In this document: positions 37,316 to 46,028 of the stretch, in pieces | Position numbering within the stretch: the first letter of the stretch is position 1 | Layout of the letters: each line of letters begins with the position of its first letter | DNA from: Lachnospiraceae bacterium | Lineage (GTDB): Bacteria > Bacillota > Clostridia > Lachnospirales > Lachnospiraceae | Direction of reading: 5' to 3' | NCBI GenBank assembly: GCA_016282915.1 | Contig: JAEELW010000144.1 | Span: 37,364-101,363 of the forward strand | DNA length: 64,000 nt | Translations under genes and position numbers: made by a program | The notes under the pieces: generated by a model | Databases searched by the model: none | What the model was told of the DNA's origin: nothing | The model's input: the letters and a program-made list of their open reading frames with translations, nothing else

Positions 37316-38035
37316 CTATAAACGCAGCGCAATGGCGGTATTGTTATCCATATCTTTCTTTATCCCCCGCTTCTGCACGATCCCGTTCATGGCTTCCAGC
37401 CATTCCTCCGCGGTGCTGCTGCGCTGAAGCAGCTTCTGCATCTCCTTTTCCAGGATCAGTTCCCAGAAACCGTCCGAACACAGAAGGAAGGCTTCTCCGT
37501 CCTCAGCTGCTGCCGGCTCGACGATCACATAAGCCGGCGTTTCCCATTCGGTCCCCAGCACGCGAAGGAGCCGGTTTCTGTCCGGATGGCTGCGTATCTT
37601 GCTTTCCCTGAGTTCTCCGGCACTGACCAGCATCTGCGGAACGCTGTGATCCAGCGTACGCCGCTGCAGCTTCCCGCTGCGGAAATGATACAGCCGGGAA
37701 TCCCCGACATGTCCCCATTGACAGCTGCCGTTGCGGACCAGCAATACCACGCCCGTGGTCTTGAGCTCGTTCCTCGCATGTTCCTCCTCCTGACGTGCGA
37801 GAATGCGGCGCTGTCCTTCCTCAAAGATCCTTTCGATCAGGTCCTCCGCCTCCGGCTCCGCTTCAAAAAGCTCTCCGGCCGTCTCCGTAAACATGGCGGA
37901 GGCCACTTCTCCGCGGCCATGCCCTCCCAGACCGTCCGCCAGTACAAACAGGGCGCTATCCCCCTTTTTAAATACTGCCGCACTGTCCTCATTGATCTCA
38001 CGGCTGCCCGGATTGCTGATCAGCTTATAGTCCAT
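37316..38035 (-). CDS. PP2C-type Ser/Thr protein phosphatase
   Basis: The 239-residue phosphatase shows the metal-binding and catalytic motifs of the PPM family in order: NPGSREINEDS, LFVLADGLGGHGRGEVAS, WGHVGDSRLYHF, LDHSVPQML, FLLCSDGFWE and DNNTAIALRL. It should remove phosphate from Ser/Thr residues of target proteins in the cytoplasm. No Hanks-type kinase gene is in the window. It is the third gene of the lipoprotein-DUF202-PP2C operon driven by regulon promoter 5. Confidence 0.93.
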   Translation of the reverse strand: MDYKLISNPGSREINEDSAAVFKKGDSALFVLADGLGGHGRGEVASAMFTETAGELFEAEPEAEDLIERIFEEGQRRILARQEEEHARNELKTTGVVLLVRNGSCQWGHVGDSRLYHFRSGKLQRRTLDHSVPQMLVSAGELRESKIRSHPDRNRLLRVLGTEWETPAYVIVEPAAAEDGEAFLLCSDGFWELILEKEMQKLLQRSSTAEEWLEAMNGIVQKRGIKKDMDNNTAIALRL

Positions 38036-38087
38036 CTTTTCCTCCTGTCTCTTTCTCCTTTATACTGCCATCCCGGATGCGGAATGC

Positions 38088-38128
38088 CGCAGCCCACGCA
38101 ACAGCTGTGTGGCACGGGTCTGAACGGA
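38088..38128 (-). repeat. Dispersed intergenic repeat, degenerate copy
   Basis: The minus strand has GTTCAGACCCGTGCC...CAGCTGTTGCGTGGGCTGCGG, matching the first half of the repeat at 5668-5745 with several changes. It sits between the DUF202-like and PP2C genes. Confidence 0.4.
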
Positions 38129-38133
38129 CGTTC

Positions 38134-38520
38134 TCACTCCCCTGCAAAGGCCTCTGTCTGCTCTACAAGCTCCGCCTTCTTCCTTTCCATCTCTTCGATC
38201 TCTTTTTTCAGCCGCGGATATGTGCGGCGGTCCTTGATAAAGAAATACAATGCCGCCAGCATCAGAAATACGGAAAGAACGGTGCTGAAAAGATCCGAGA
38301 CGCCCAGGGCCGGCAGCGCCTTGTAGACCGTGGCCGCGCTTCCCACCAGGGACACGACCGTCCGGAGAAAAGACAGATGCGTCTGTTCTACGGAAAGTTT
38401 GGTATTGTTAAATGCCAGCTCCGTACGAAGCACCGATAGTTCCGTTCGCTCATGGGAAAGCTGCGTGCGCTCCATCGCCAGCTCCCGTTCCGTGATCTCT
38501 CTCCTGCTTTCTTCTTCCAT
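38134..38520 (-). CDS. DUF202-like membrane protein with 7-residue repeats
   Basis: The 128-residue protein starts with five consecutive 7-residue units of the type [ER]RTxLSx (ERTQLSH, ERTELSV, LRTELAF, NNTKLSV, EQTHLSF) and then LRTVVSLVGSAATVYKAL. The last unit plus the first helix matches the DUF202/YidH signature (L-x-x-x-R-T-x-L-S/A-x-x-R-T). Two membrane helices (about 52-70 and 78-98) are followed by a charged coiled coil. The repeated units should form a long amphipathic helix before the membrane. It lies between the lipoprotein and PP2C genes in one operon. Function unknown. Confidence 0.75.
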   Translation of the reverse strand: MEEESRREITERELAMERTQLSHERTELSVLRTELAFNNTKLSVEQTHLSFLRTVVSLVGSAATVYKALPALGVSDLFSTVLSVFLMLAALYFFIKDRRTYPRLKKEIEEMERKKAELVEQTEAFAGE

Positions 38521-38616
38521 TAAGATCCCTCCGTCAATATCCCCTCCGGTCCATCCGGGGGCCGATCTGCGCCTTTCCCTTACAGGATCCCTCCTTAAAA
38601 GCTCATCGCGCTTTTC

Positions 38617-40236
38617 CTATCTTACTACCGCATACGCCGGATTCAGCTCATTCTGCAGCTCGTCATAATAGACGAGAACGGAGGTATAGATACTGTCTTC
38701 GTCATAGTTCGTCCTCTTTTGATAGATCAGGGTAACGCCCTCATCGTTCAGCGAAAAATCCAGTCCGCCCTCCGCTGCCGGAATGCGGATCATACGTCCG
38801 AACTCCTTCTGAAATTCCGCCGTATCCTCTTCATAGAAATTGATCACCCTGTCATATAACGGGCGGCACACTTTATCCGGATCCGTAAAGAGATCCGCAA
38901 CCCTTAAGATATTTCCCTTTTCCGCATCGATGTATACGTTAAAGGCATGATAAGTGCCGTAACCGTAGGGCTCCATTCCGAAGCTGTTGACACGGCCCTC
39001 GTCAAAACGGAAGCTGCACAGCATTCCGTCGCATTCGATGCGGGATGCCGAGAAGAACGAACGTGCCGAACAGCGATCCTCCTTTTTCCATACCGATTTC
39101 GGCACCGCTGCCATCTGTTCATCATCTTCCTTCAGCGCCTGTTCGGAAAGAAGGCGGTATTTTCCCGAAAAATCGGAGAGCGTCTTCATCAGCGCCTCCG
39201 GCGCATCGCCCTCCGCCTCAAAACGGGTATAGTGCGTCGATACCGTATATTCATAAGCCGTGCCTGCGATCTCGCTTTGTTCTTCCTCCCCGCGGATCAC
39301 ATAAGAAACAGCTGCCGCCCTCCCGTTTCCGAGACGCAGCATGGGCTCTGTGGAATGAAACTCTCCCGAAGTGTAATTATAGCCCGCTGCGGATAGCACT
39401 TCATATATATACTGGTGAAGCTCCCAGCCCGCATCTTTCCATATATCATCCACATCCTTGTGATTTGCACGGGAATGATACGTCTCCCCGCCCGCAAAGC
39501 GGATGTTCAGCTCATACCATACCGTATCCTCCGGCGTCCCTTCGGTCCAGACATCCACACCGTTTAAGCCGTACAGGCCTCCGGAGGCAATGAGTTCCTC
39601 CAGCGCCGAAAGCTCCTCCGGCGTCATCCGGATCTGTTCCGGGCAGGGCGATTCTTCAATAACGGCTCCACCGTCATCCTCCCGGCGGATCCGGTAATGA
39701 TACTCTCCTTCATAGGGCTGCTCCGCCGCCATATCTCCGTATTGCCTGGTGGGCTCGTAGACATCCAGGCTCAGGCTTTCGATGGCATGATCCGCAAAGT
39801 CTTTCGGCGCATCAGGATCCCCCGCATCCTTCCGTTCCCCGTATACGGGTTCAGTCGGTGCCACATAAGGCGAACGCAGAAAGTTCATGATCCGGTATCC
39901 TCCGTCCCCATCCGTATGAGGCATGGTATGCATGATGAGCCTTTCCTCGTCCGCGTAATAATACACATCCGGATAAAACCAGTCATCGTCCGGCACCAGC
40001 TCCAGATAATCCTTTGTGCTTTTGGTGTGATAGGAAGTGCTTGAACGGTATCCGTTCTGCTCATAGATGAGTTCGTCCTCCGTCACCGTAAGCGTTCCTC
40101 CGAACAGGCTCTGCTCGTACCACAGCCCCTCCATACCGCTTTCACCTTTTTTCCCGCAGCCTCCCAGCGCCAGAGCTCCCAGCCCCAGGAATACAAAACT
40201 CACTGCTGCCAGCGCGATATTGGAAAATGTATCCAT
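38617..40236 (-). CDS. Large lipoprotein with DUF3298/RsiV-like C-terminus
   Basis: The 539-residue protein has a signal peptide ending in ALGGC (lipidated Cys about 27), so it is anchored outside the membrane. An N-terminal beta-rich part (GGTLTVTEDELIYEQNGY) precedes a middle domain of unknown type. The C-terminal third (YTVSTHYTRFEAEGD, YHAFNVYIDAEKGNILRVADLFTDPD, VTLIYQKR) resembles the DUF3298 domain of RsiV-type sensor proteins. GAGGAG precedes ATG 40236. It is first in the operon with DUF202 and PP2C genes, under regulon promoter 5. Confidence 0.78.
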   Translation of the reverse strand: MDTFSNIALAAVSFVFLGLGALALGGCGKKGESGMEGLWYEQSLFGGTLTVTEDELIYEQNGYRSSTSYHTKSTKDYLELVPDDDWFYPDVYYYADEERLIMHTMPHTDGDGGYRIMNFLRSPYVAPTEPVYGERKDAGDPDAPKDFADHAIESLSLDVYEPTRQYGDMAAEQPYEGEYHYRIRREDDGGAVIEESPCPEQIRMTPEELSALEELIASGGLYGLNGVDVWTEGTPEDTVWYELNIRFAGGETYHSRANHKDVDDIWKDAGWELHQYIYEVLSAAGYNYTSGEFHSTEPMLRLGNGRAAAVSYVIRGEEEQSEIAGTAYEYTVSTHYTRFEAEGDAPEALMKTLSDFSGKYRLLSEQALKEDDEQMAAVPKSVWKKEDRCSARSFFSASRIECDGMLCSFRFDEGRVNSFGMEPYGYGTYHAFNVYIDAEKGNILRVADLFTDPDKVCRPLYDRVINFYEEDTAEFQKEFGRMIRIPAAEGGLDFSLNDEGVTLIYQKRTNYDEDSIYTSVLVYYDELQNELNPAYAVVR

Positions 40237-40296
40237 AGCGTTATCTCCTCATAAACAAACCGTAAGCCATACAGCTTCCCGGAGTATATGTCTCCG

Positions 40297-40345
40297 ATTA
40301 TACCTTTGGATAAAGTTCTCCGCTACCTCCAAAAGCAGGTATTTT
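40297..40345 (-). promoter_or_regulatory. Regulon promoter 5 (lipoprotein-DUF202-PP2C operon)
   Basis: Element at 40345-40323 (TACCTGC-TTTT-GGAGGTA core), 20 bp, TATAAT at 40302-40297. It begins directly after the stop codon of the HD-GYP gene (40347). Confidence 0.8.
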
Positions 40346-40346
40346 C

Positions 40347-42557
40347 TCATCCTTTACGGATCCGTATATTGGTGATGGTGCACTGATCGCCGGTAACGGC
40401 GGCGTAGAGTTTTTCGGGTGCATCGGCGATGGTCAGCGTATTTTTGATCGCAATGCCGTTATTCTCCGTACGCATGGTAACACTGTTTCCTTCTCTTTTA
40501 AAAGAAACCGTGCAGTCGAAACCTTTTTTATTGAAGGCCTTCCAGGCGTCCCAGCCGTCAAATTCATCGTCCCTGTTTACGAAGAGGGAAAGGGAACAGG
40601 CCGGATCGCTTTCCCAGCATTCCCCGTCCAGACGCATGAGCATGAGATCGCGGTAAGCCGGCCCGTTGACCATTCCGTCCTCCGAACTGAAGATGTTCAC
40701 AAAGGGACAATGCCACACCAGTCTTGCTGTGGGCAGCGTGGCCGCATGAAAGCGGATGCACATGCCGTCCGTGATCTCGATACCTTCGGAAGAATCCGTG
40801 CGGTAGCCGTCGATCTGCACGTTGGGGATATCCCCTGCCGGTACATTGATATAACTGATCTCTTCGGCGATCCTTTCAATGCTGTCCGGAGGCGCGGCTT
40901 CCTCTGCCTTGTCCACACGGGCGTCCGAATAGCAGCAGTGTTCACCGCTGAATCCGATATAAGCATAACGGGAACAGTCCGGCAGCGCGATGATGAATTC
41001 ATCCGCCCGTCCGTTTCCGCTGATACGGATCCGTACATGGTCACGGATCTTGAGCGCTTCGATCCGGTACTCTCCGGGTTCCGCTGTCGTCTCCGCTTCC
41101 CGGCATTCCCTGCCCAGCATCTTCCTCGCGCCCTTACAGACATAAGTGCCGTCAAAAAAGAGCTCTCCGTATTCGTAATAGAGCAGTTCCGCGACCTCAT
41201 CTTCCTTTTCATGGATACGCCCGTCCAGGGAATCAAAGAGAACGATCACCGGTTTCGGGCTCCGTCCTTCTTTGTCCGGAGCGATCTTCAGGCAGACCGT
41301 CGTAGTTTCGGGCGTGAGCAGGAAGCCTTCCGACCAGTCGCTGCGGTAGCGGTCAATGATAAGTTTACCTTTTCCGGCCAGTTCACGCACATCTTCCCGC
41401 TCTTTCATCTCGTATTCCAGATCCACATCGATCAGATGGATCATGATACGTGCAAAATCCGGATCAAACTGCGCTCCCACGCCCTTGACGAATTCCTCTC
41501 GCACTTTCTGCTGCGGAATGGGATCGCGGTAGCTTCTTCTCGAGGTCATGGCGTCATAGGCATCCGCCACCGAAATGATACGCGCATATTCGGGGATATC
41601 CGTTCCGATCAGTTTATTGGGATAGCCTTTCCCGTCATAACGCTCATGATGATAGAGGGCTCCGATCCCCAGCGCCGGGAATTCCGAGATGCTGTGGAGT
41701 ATCTGTTCTCCCAGAACGGGATGCTGCTTGATGACCGCGTACTCTTCCTCTGTCAGCTTCCCCTCTTTATTGATGATATGCTCGGGTATGCCGATCTTGC
41801 CCACGTCATGCAGAAGCGCAGCATAATAGATCTCGTTGCATTCCTCCGGGCTCTTCCCGCTGTATTCGGCGATCTTTCTCGAATAATCCGCAACCCTTGA
41901 AGAGTGACCGTGGGTATAACGGTCCTTTGCATCGATGGCATTGACCAGGGCCATGGCTGTCTGTTCGAAAAGGCGCTGCTGGTTCTTTTTTGCCTCCTCC
42001 TTCCGGAAGAGATTGTTCTGGAAGGAGATCAGTACAAAGATGATCGCACCCACGATAAAAAGCGCAGCGACGGAATCGAAGTAATTGCCGCCCCTGCTGT
42101 ATTCCGTAACAAGATCCGGGAAAAGGTAGCCCACGATCCAGGTGGCTGCGATGACGAGCATGTTCAGAAGCAGCATGACGATCTTGAGCTTTCCCTCAAG
42201 GATCATGGAAATATAGATCGTGCCGAGCAGGAGCCACACCGGCGTGCCGCCGTCCGAACCGCCGTTGGAAAAAAACATGGCGGGAAGAAAGACAAAGACC
42301 AGCAGGACCGAGATGACCACCTTGGCCTGCCGGATCCGCTTCGTCCGGATGGCAAAGATCACATAGGCCGTAAAGGACACGGCCCCCACCACCGTCGAGA
42401 TCGTCGCCAGAGGCGGCTCCTGCATGATGAGCCCGCAGGGGATCGCGAGAAACAGAGCGATCAGTACGGCAACGGAAAAGACCAGAAAGGATCGGTCTTT
42501 CAGACTGATCGAAGGATCATAGATATAGTTTTCAAAACGCCGGAGTAAAGCTTTCAA
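40347..42557 (-). CDS. Membrane HD-GYP c-di-GMP phosphodiesterase with an uncharacterised C-terminus
   Basis: The 736-residue protein has about six membrane helices (residues 22-185), then an HD-GYP domain (about 205-390) with HGHSSRVADYS, the metal-binding LLHDVGKIGIPEHII, and the signature HHERYDGKGYP, so it should hydrolyse c-di-GMP. About 340 further residues form two beta-sandwich-like units rich in Tyr/Asp (SRYAYIGFSGEHCCYSDARVD; DGWDAWKAFNKKGFDCTVSF) that I cannot assign. The start is TTG 42557, preceded by GGGAGAAG; the next in-frame ATG is in the second membrane helix. It lacks the shared element upstream and probably follows the phosphodiesterase gene at 42604 in one transcript. Confidence 0.88.
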   Translation of the reverse strand: MKALLRRFENYIYDPSISLKDRSFLVFSVAVLIALFLAIPCGLIMQEPPLATISTVVGAVSFTAYVIFAIRTKRIRQAKVVISVLLVFVFLPAMFFSNGGSDGGTPVWLLLGTIYISMILEGKLKIVMLLLNMLVIAATWIVGYLFPDLVTEYSRGGNYFDSVAALFIVGAIIFVLISFQNNLFRKEEAKKNQQRLFEQTAMALVNAIDAKDRYTHGHSSRVADYSRKIAEYSGKSPEECNEIYYAALLHDVGKIGIPEHIINKEGKLTEEEYAVIKQHPVLGEQILHSISEFPALGIGALYHHERYDGKGYPNKLIGTDIPEYARIISVADAYDAMTSRRSYRDPIPQQKVREEFVKGVGAQFDPDFARIMIHLIDVDLEYEMKEREDVRELAGKGKLIIDRYRSDWSEGFLLTPETTTVCLKIAPDKEGRSPKPVIVLFDSLDGRIHEKEDEVAELLYYEYGELFFDGTYVCKGARKMLGRECREAETTAEPGEYRIEALKIRDHVRIRISGNGRADEFIIALPDCSRYAYIGFSGEHCCYSDARVDKAEEAAPPDSIERIAEEISYINVPAGDIPNVQIDGYRTDSSEGIEITDGMCIRFHAATLPTARLVWHCPFVNIFSSEDGMVNGPAYRDLMLMRLDGECWESDPACSLSLFVNRDDEFDGWDAWKAFNKKGFDCTVSFKREGNSVTMRTENNGIAIKNTLTIADAPEKLYAAVTGDQCTITNIRIRKG

Positions 42558-42603
42558 TCCATCTTCTCCCGCAATTCGGATACATTTTCTCCCGGGATAC
42601 CGT

Positions 42604-43257
42604 TCACAGTCTCGCTACGATCGCATCGATGCTGATCCCCGGATGCTTCAGATACATGCGCACGATATTTTCGACGCGGGCCGGCGGCTCGTTCAGACGT
42701 GCCGCGATCTCCGCAACGCTCGATCCGTTATCGTTCATCTTGATCACCTGGCGGACCAGGCGGTCCATGAGCTGGCCGGACTGTGCCGATACCGGAGGCG
42801 CCGCCGCTTCGATCAGTATATGCTCTTCTTCGAAATGACCGTCGAAAAGATTCAGGATGCAATACCCGGCCGCCCCGTCCCTGGGCTTTGAAGTGCTGCC
42901 GGGATTCAGATACATCGCCCCGTCCCTGAAGCTCTTGCTGTAGCTGTGGGTATGCCCGCAGATGATGAGGTCCTGGGGCTGCCGGCACAGGGCGGGCACA
43001 TCCTCGACGCAGTGGGTCATGAAGATCCGTACGCCCTCATATTCCACGCTCAGGCTTTCCGGGATATCGCCTCCCCTGCACCACCAGTCGCTGTTGCCGC
43101 GGACGCAGTAAAAAGGAACGGGCCTCTGGCTCATTCGCGAATATACATCTTCCGTATCAAAATCCCCTGCATGGAAAACCGCATCGCAGGAAAAGATCTG
43201 ATCCTCCAGATCCCCCCTGAGATGTCCGTGTGTATCGGCGATCACTGCTATACGCAT
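42604..43257 (-). CDS. YfcE/MJ0936-type metallophosphodiesterase
   Basis: The 217-residue protein shows the calcineurin-like metal-binding blocks IAVIADTHGH, FHAGDFD, VRGNSDWW, DLIICGHTHSYSK, typical of YfcE-family phosphodiesterases. Its C-terminal 60 residues (VIKMNDNGSSVAEIAARLNEPPARVENIVRMY) look like a small helix-turn-helix appended to the enzyme, which is unusual for the family. The start is ATG 43257, with AGAGAGG about 10 bases upstream, and not the longer frame from 43299. The substrate is unknown. Confidence 0.85.
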   Translation of the reverse strand: MRIAVIADTHGHLRGDLEDQIFSCDAVFHAGDFDTEDVYSRMSQRPVPFYCVRGNSDWWCRGGDIPESLSVEYEGVRIFMTHCVEDVPALCRQPQDLIICGHTHSYSKSFRDGAMYLNPGSTSKPRDGAAGYCILNLFDGHFEEEHILIEAAAPPVSAQSGQLMDRLVRQVIKMNDNGSSVAEIAARLNEPPARVENIVRMYLKHPGISIDAIVARL

Positions 43258-43310
43258 CTGTTGATACCTCTCTTTCCTAAGCTGCCTGTCTGCCGGCACG
43301 GCCTGTGTGT

Positions 43311-44966
43311 TCAGCCCTCACCGGCAGAAACCGCATACAGTTTCGTTCCGCGAAGCTCAAGTTTTGCCCCGCTTATGTTTTCTACACTGATCCTGAGCTG
43401 TTTATCCGAAAAATATCCGGCATATTTTTTGACCGCTTTCACTTCCTGCCCATAGCCCAGATGGACAGGCTCCCCGTTCTGATCGATCACCTTAAGGGTG
43501 ATCGGTCTGGAAAAATCCTGCATGCCGCCCTTCTTTACAGTCAGTGTTCTGAAAGACAGTTCCGGATCGGTCTTTGTCGCATATAAACCGTGCGTACTCA
43601 CATTTCCGTACACCACCACATCTCCGTCCAGCCTGAGCCAGTTATCCGTAGTTACCGAAGCCAGCTCAACATTTCCCAGATTGAGCCAGATCTTTCCGCT
43701 GCTGCTGACTTTCACCGGAGCTCCGCCGGATATGGGTCGCAGATCGATCAGCCTGAGATTGCAGGCCGCCTTCAGTGTCTTTGTCTTTCCAAGATCAAGG
43801 GTTTTGATCCCATGGGAGCCATGGATCGTGAGTTCCTCCGGTGTTTTCGGCAAAGTGATCTTTTCGGTCTTCATATCGCAGTTTACGTAGATCCAGTAAC
43901 TTTTGGCTTCCGTCATAACAGCAAAGGCTTTTTCAAAACTCGGATATTCTCCCATCTCTATCCAGCTGTCGCTCTCACCGCCCACAAATACCGTGAGCGA
44001 TCCCGCGTATTCTGCCTTTACCTGTTTTCCGTATTGATATGCCGTCAGCTCATTTCCGGCAGCGGTTTTATTCAGCACCTTCACTTTGCCGGGATCAAGC
44101 GGCTGCTTTCCATTGTATTGAAAGATATGTGTTCCTCCCGCAAGGGCTTCTCCCGCTCCGACACAGACGGAAAGCGTTCCGCTGACTTTTTCGATCACGG
44201 TCTTCGCCGCTTTTGCTTCCTGCACGTAGAGAAGTGCATTTCCGATATCGGCAAATTTCGCCGAGCCGTCCGTGCGGCAGGCACCGTTCAACGTCCCCAC
44301 AGCGCTGACGGACTTTGTCACATGCAGGACCGCTTCACCGCAGTCAACTGATGCAAAGCTCTTCAGGGTATCAAGCGTTACATCCGCTTCCAGCTTCAGA
44401 ATCGATGTCTTTGTTCCGCTGATCTTTGAAAGGGATGCCTGTTCTCTGCAGATCAGAAGCTGCTTTCCTGCTGCCACCTTTACAGAGGGTGCTTTCCTGG
44501 TAAGAGAGCACAGCTCCGTATCGATCACAAGATCGCAGTTTGCCGTGATCACAGGAGATTTCAGCTTCAGGCTGCCGCCTTTGATCGTGATCGAAAACTC
44601 TCCTTTGGGAAGCTTTATGGCTTTCGGCTCCGTATGCTCCGTTCCGATATCAAATACATAGGCTCCGGGAGCCCCTGCGACAGACTTGAAAGCCTCTGCC
44701 AGCGTAGCATACTGCCCGTCCTGTCCGACACGGATCTCGCCCTCCTCTTCTTCCGGGGAATCCGCATCCCCCCTGAGCTCCCCGTCCTGCAGAATATCCG
44801 GTGCTTCCGGCTCCTCTGCGGCCTCCGGGGCCTCCGCACAGACCTCTTCCGTCTCCGCCGCCTCATCATGCTGCGCAAAAGCGGCAAACCCGTGCCCCGT
44901 AAACACGCAGGTAAAGATAAACAGACTCAACAGACCTGTCAGAAATGAGATTTTTCCTTTTTTCAT
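43311..44966 (-). CDS. Secreted beta-rich protein with acidic linker
   Basis: I do not recognise the family. The 551-residue protein has a signal peptide (GLLSLFIFTCVFTGHGFAAFA), a Glu/Ala-rich stretch (about 33-75) and then repetitive short beta strands (GGSLKLKSPVITANCDLVIDT, KAPSVKVAAGKQLLIC) like a beta-solenoid. Two internal halves each begin with a similar 'YATLAEAFKSVAG / YPSFEKAFAVMTEA' helix-strand unit (about residues 86 and 330), suggesting duplication. It shares the secreted, acidic-linker style of the two giant surface proteins but not their C-terminal region or the regulon element. It has its own promoter at 45022-45050. Confidence 0.75.
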   Translation of the reverse strand: MKKGKISFLTGLLSLFIFTCVFTGHGFAAFAQHDEAAETEEVCAEAPEAAEEPEAPDILQDGELRGDADSPEEEEGEIRVGQDGQYATLAEAFKSVAGAPGAYVFDIGTEHTEPKAIKLPKGEFSITIKGGSLKLKSPVITANCDLVIDTELCSLTRKAPSVKVAAGKQLLICREQASLSKISGTKTSILKLEADVTLDTLKSFASVDCGEAVLHVTKSVSAVGTLNGACRTDGSAKFADIGNALLYVQEAKAAKTVIEKVSGTLSVCVGAGEALAGGTHIFQYNGKQPLDPGKVKVLNKTAAGNELTAYQYGKQVKAEYAGSLTVFVGGESDSWIEMGEYPSFEKAFAVMTEAKSYWIYVNCDMKTEKITLPKTPEELTIHGSHGIKTLDLGKTKTLKAACNLRLIDLRPISGGAPVKVSSSGKIWLNLGNVELASVTTDNWLRLDGDVVVYGNVSTHGLYATKTDPELSFRTLTVKKGGMQDFSRPITLKVIDQNGEPVHLGYGQEVKAVKKYAGYFSDKQLRISVENISGAKLELRGTKLYAVSAGEG

Positions 44967-45021
44967 ATTTTCTCCTGTCCCATGATAATTATCGATCTTT
45001 CACAGCATATCCTATGCGTAA

Positions 45022-45050
45022 AATATAGCACTCTTCCGCGTTGATGTCCA
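45022..45050 (-). promoter_or_regulatory. Promoter of the 551-residue secreted protein gene
   Basis: Minus strand TGGACA (45050-45045), 17 bp, TATATT (45027-45022). The leader is about 50 bases to ATG 44966. Confidence 0.55.
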
Positions 45051-45099
45051 TGAATCATCACTGTCCGCTCTCCCGCTAAACCGGCTGCTGCGCTGCCCC

Positions 45100-46026
45100 C
45101 TACAGCCACTTCTTTTTCCGGAAGAAGATCAGGCTGAAGATGACGATCAGGATGCAGAGCGCGATGACGGCCGGATAACCGAAGGGCGAAGCCAGCTCCG
45201 GCATGTGCACAAAGTTCATCCCGTACCAGCCCACGATGAGGGTCAGAGGCATGAAGATCGCCGTCACCACCGTAAGGACCGTCATGATGTGGTTCTGTTT
45301 CATGTCGATCCGGGATTTGTGCAGATCGCTGAGCTGCAGCGTATAGTCACGCAAAGCCCCCGCCACGTCGTAGAGCCGGGCCATGCGGTTCAGGAACAGA
45401 TGGAAATAGCGGAGGTTCTCTTCTTTAAAGAAATTGTTCTCGTTCTCCTCCAGTTCCTGCCCGAGGTCCGTCAGCTGCTCATAATTGATCCGCAGCTCAC
45501 GCACATCTCCGCGCACCTGGTTGATACGGTTTAAGTAATCGCCTTCCGCGCCGCTCAGGATCTGTTTTTCGATCAGGTCCAGTTCACGGTCATAATGTTC
45601 CATCAGCACCAGATCCTCATGCACGATCATTTCGAGAAAATCATAGAGAAAACGCTCCAGGCTCGGAAAACGCCAGTATTTTCCCATGATGATCTTTACG
45701 ATGAGACCGGATACGGTACCGGTATCATCGATGAACACAATGCCCTTTTCATCCATCGCAAAGGCAAAACGTTTATCGGGAGCCGATAGATTCCTGCGGT
45801 CCGGGATGGAAAAACTCCCCGTCAGCGAATCATAGTTCACCTCCAGCTTCGTACTGTAGATCTCCGCCGGATCCAGGTCCATATCGATGCCCATATCGAA
45901 GCTTTCCTTCTGCTCCGCCCATTCTTCGGAGGTCAGTACGGCAACATACTGTTCCCTGTCTTTTTCCTGCTTCTTCCATTCCGAGATCTCGGCTTTTTCC
46001 AGTTTGCTTCGAATCAGATAAAACAT
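45100..46026 (-). CDS. corA: CorA-family divalent metal ion transporter
   Basis: The 308-residue protein is a CorA-type magnesium/cobalt channel subunit: a large N-terminal cytoplasmic domain, a long helix (LDLIEKQILSGAEGDYLNRI onward) and two C-terminal membrane helices, the first (VLTVVTAIFMPLTLIVGW) followed by the selectivity motif YGMNF and the short outer loop VHMPEL. The C-terminus is basic (FFRKKKWL), as usual. It starts 2 bp after the small membrane protein gene, with GGGAG before the ATG. Confidence 0.93.
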   Translation of the reverse strand: MFYLIRSKLEKAEISEWKKQEKDREQYVAVLTSEEWAEQKESFDMGIDMDLDPAEIYSTKLEVNYDSLTGSFSIPDRRNLSAPDKRFAFAMDEKGIVFIDDTGTVSGLIVKIIMGKYWRFPSLERFLYDFLEMIVHEDLVLMEHYDRELDLIEKQILSGAEGDYLNRINQVRGDVRELRINYEQLTDLGQELEENENNFFKEENLRYFHLFLNRMARLYDVAGALRDYTLQLSDLHKSRIDMKQNHIMTVLTVVTAIFMPLTLIVGWYGMNFVHMPELASPFGYPAVIALCILIVIFSLIFFRKKKWL

Positions 46027-46028
46027 GC

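Noticed and set aside
20508..40345. Reading the TIR cluster as a classical phage-defence island
   Set aside because: No nuclease, toxin, CD-NTase, integrase or phage genes are present. Promoter sharing with surface proteins and a two-component system favours an envelope-signalling role, although defence is not excluded for the TIR protein itself.
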